This document shows, piece by piece, positions 61,930-64,000 of a stretch of DNA of 64,000 nucleotides (positions are counted from its first letter, which is position 1; each line of letters opens with the position of its first letter). Under the pieces are notes generated by a model that was given only the letters and a program-made list of their open reading frames with translations, searched no databases and had not been told where the DNA came from. Source of the stretch: Odontocerum albicorne (taxonomy: Eukaryota; Arthropoda; Insecta; Trichoptera; Odontoceridae); assembly GCA_949825065.1 (NCBI GenBank), contig OX463859.1:28475847-28539846 (forward strand), in the 5' to 3' direction. The position numbers and the translations under genes are program-made.

Positions 61930-62165
61930 ATACAAAACATCAATCATACATACATGCCACCACACCGTTTCCCTGTTGGGGTAAGCAGAAAGAACAGAGC
62001 ACCAGACTTTCCTTTCTCGACACACATATTTCACATCTTCCAAATTCATACGGCTTCTCATAAAAATCCGTCGATTCCTCTGACCTCTTACATTTCCTTC
62101 TTTCAAAATATCATTCACTTGATTCAACCATACTTTCCTTGGTCTTCCACCCCATGCCTTCCAAT
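61930..62165 (-). mobile_element. RTE-D C-terminal fragment
   Basis: The minus frame 62127-61924 reads MNQVNDILKEGNVRGQRNRR, IFMRSRMNLEDVKYVCRERK and WCSVLSAYPNRE, the end of the RTE-D ORF. Just upstream is GRPRKVWLN-like sequence. Confidence 0.75.
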
Positions 62166-62589
62166 CACATTTGCACCGTATATTTGTTTTATTAATATGG
62201 GAAAAAAAGCATCAATCACTTCTCAAATACAAAGTTGACCTCAAATTACAGCATATTTTATAACAAAGGTGATTCAGAATATTAAATCGAATTTCAAATA
62301 GCTGTTCCGTCATGGAAAAAGGTCAAAATAAAATATGATTCGCGTATTAAGTCGTAAAATTAAAATGAAATAAGTTATGTCAAAAGTGCTAAATATCGCG
62401 AAAAAAGTATCTATTTATTTCTTATTTAACCCACTAAATGTCGAAACTTGTTCATATTATTAATAGTTAAGACATTAACACAGTGGAGGTTTAAAGACAT
62501 CGTAATGTATTTAGTCAAACCCTGTGTATTCAATTTTATATAATGGTATAATCCTACCAGTTTTCATCTCATCATCAGGGGAACACACA
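62166..62589. other. AT-rich non-coding stretch
   Basis: No supported feature. Confidence 0.35.
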
Positions 62590-63020
62590 CAAGACTACTC
62601 TTTTTTCATACATTTGTTCTACATGCCCAAACCATCTCAACATAGTCTTCTTCATCTAATTAAAACCAGTCTTAAGTTCAAAGTCATTCCTAATCACTTT
62701 ATTTCGTATTTTGTTATACATTATAACCCTACGTATTCTTCTCAGTGTATGTATTTCTACACCATTTATTCGATTTCTTTCAGTATTTTTCTACGTCCAT
62801 GTTTCCCTCCTATTCATCAAAATTGGTACTAAAATATTGTTGTGGACCACCATTTTAATAGATTTTAATGCTCTCCGGCTTAAGCAAATATGTTTTAATG
62901 GCTCGTTGACTTTGTTTCCTTAAGCTACACACCTTTTGATATCCCTCTTAACCCGTCCTCCATGGTCCTCTTTACCTTTCTCAACACATCAACCTTAAAT
63001 TGACATTTATCCCTAATCTA
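62590..63020 (-). mobile_element. RTE-D fragment
   Basis: Contains ACATGCCCAAACCATCTCAA, CATTCCTAATCACTTTATTT and ATTTCTACACCATTTATTC, the same segments seen on the minus strand at 18905-19140. Several stops. Confidence 0.6.
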
Positions 63021-63353
63021 TCCATTTTTAAAGAAAATAAGAACAAAAATATGTATACGAATAATGAATCCATTTCACTACTCAAAAAAATATAAGCGCA
63101 CATCGATACTTCAACATTTGTCAAACAGAGGAATAATTTTTTTTAAAAGGCAATCCACTTAAACTAGGATAATTTGTGTCACCAAATTCAAGTCATTATG
63201 CAATTATACATGTATGGGCAACAAAACGATTTTTTTTTAAATTGACAATTACCATTTCAACTGATTAAGCAATAAAATTTTAACAATCGATCTGTAAGTG
63301 GAAAAGTTCCACGGAGAAAGAAGAAACGTTAACAGAAGAATAATATAAATGTA
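63021..63353. other. AT-rich non-coding stretch
   Basis: No supported feature. Confidence 0.35.
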
Positions 63354-63510
63354 CAGTACCCGGCGGTAATTAATACACATCGTTTGTAGAGCGTCGTCTC
63401 TGTCGCATCATACGCTAACCGCATCGTGACTACGCTACCGGACTGCTGGCGCATCGTGCAACAGAGATGACGCTCTACAAACGATGTGTATTATTTACCG
63501 TCGGTTACTG
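63354..63510. mobile_element. Short fold-back MITE
   Basis: 157 bp. Arms start CAGTACCCGGCGGTAATTAA and, reverse-complemented, CAGTAACCGACGGTAAATAA, and pair through TTTGTAGAGCGTCGTCTCTG with one mismatch. Sister of 43124-43268. Confidence 0.85.
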
Positions 63511-63547
63511 ATAGTTTTAAAAACTTCTTATTTTGAAATTCACACTT

Positions 63548-63632
63548 TGTATCCCGATCCCGTGTTTTAATGTAGTAAACAAGATTTGCGTTAAGTCCCG
63601 TTACCATGTTTTAAAGTGGTCGGTGGAATTCG
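63548..63632 (-). repeat. Two-unit copy of the 44-bp satellite
   Basis: Minus strand: CCACTTTAAAACATGGTAAC, GGGACTTAACGCAAATCTTG, then TTAAAACACGGGATCGGGAT, matching the array at 52820-53105. Confidence 0.75.
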
Positions 63633-63726
63633 TCTCCTAAAAATGACGTATTACTGTCGTCTAGCAAATATTTTTGTAAACATTCTGATATCCTCCTGAT
63701 TTATAAACAACATGGACAATATCTTA

Positions 63727-64000
63727 GATCAGCGATGATAAATATGATATTATGTACACATGTGTCTAACTTGAAACATAGATCAGCGATGATAAATATT
63801 TATTATACGTGGCACACGTGTCTAACTTGAAACTTAGATCAGCGATGAAAAATGTTTATTATACGTGGCGCACATGTCTAACTTGAAACTTAGATCAGCG
63901 ATGATAAATATTGATTATACGTGGCACACGTGTCTAACTTGAAACATAGATCAGTGATGATAAATATTTATTATACGTGGCGCACGTGTCTAACTTGAAA
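63727..64000. repeat. Satellite, ~56 bp x 5, running off the window
   Basis: GATCAGCGATGATAAATAT starts at 63727, 63781, 63837, 63893 and (variant GATCAGTG) 63949, each with ACGTGTCTAACTTGAAAC. The true size is unknown. Confidence 0.9.

Overview
This window looks like AT-rich, repeat-dense nuclear DNA from an arthropod, most likely an insect. The evidence is splice-interrupted coding sequence, several kinds of mariner/Tc1/pogo/piggyBac-type transposons, tRNA-derived SINEs, many 5'-truncated non-LTR retrotransposons, a Gypsy-type LTR family whose primer site resembles the 3' end of tRNA-Trp, and TTAGG-type telomere-like sequence. There is no bacterial gene organisation. I cannot name the species.

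The only host coding sequence I can support is one exon on the minus strand at 54140-54392. It is the 3'-terminal coding exon of a TLX-class homeobox gene, the orthologue of Drosophila C15/clawless. It starts at a good splice acceptor just after the homeodomain. The homeodomain exon is not visible and should lie beyond 64000, so 54393-64000 is probably C15 intron. That interval is itself full of repeats.

Layout. 1-8500: LINE remnant cut by a solo LTR, RTE-like debris, a mariner 5' end, a cluster of three SINE families, an RTE-like insertion with a 15-bp target-site duplication, and a LINE inserted in a SINE. 8514-11250: two internally deleted mariners in inverted orientation, the second at the junction of a ~210-bp tandem duplication. 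11250-20840: RTE-like pieces, solo LTR, a piggyBac-like MITE, a Tc1-like element, a third mariner, a long palindrome, and a fold-back MITE carrying a LINE. 21470-27510: dense SINEs, a second piggyBac-like MITE, and a 112-bp array. 27542-36200: the 5' end of the Gypsy-type element, RTE-like reverse transcriptase, a (TA)n tract of about 240 bp, telomere-like hairpin, third piggyBac-like MITE and a pogo-like element. 36900-48300: RTE-like and unclassified retroposon ends, a 183-bp satellite inside a reverse transcriptase, minisatellites, a fourth piggyBac-like MITE split by a solo LTR, and an RTE-like insertion with a perfect 19-bp target-site duplication. 48310-54140: AT-rich DNA with few mobile elements but several short tandem arrays. 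54393-64000: rearranged mariner, mariner MITE, more RTE-like ends and satellites.

The most interesting relationship is between a tRNA-headed SINE (here SINE-A) and a LINE (here LINE-L). They share a 3' tail of about 60 bp containing a short stem-loop. One SINE copy has paired changes in both arms of the stem. This fits a SINE that borrows its partner LINE's reverse transcriptase. Family names used here (SINE-A/B/C, LINE-L, RTE-A to RTE-F, E, F) are local labels only.
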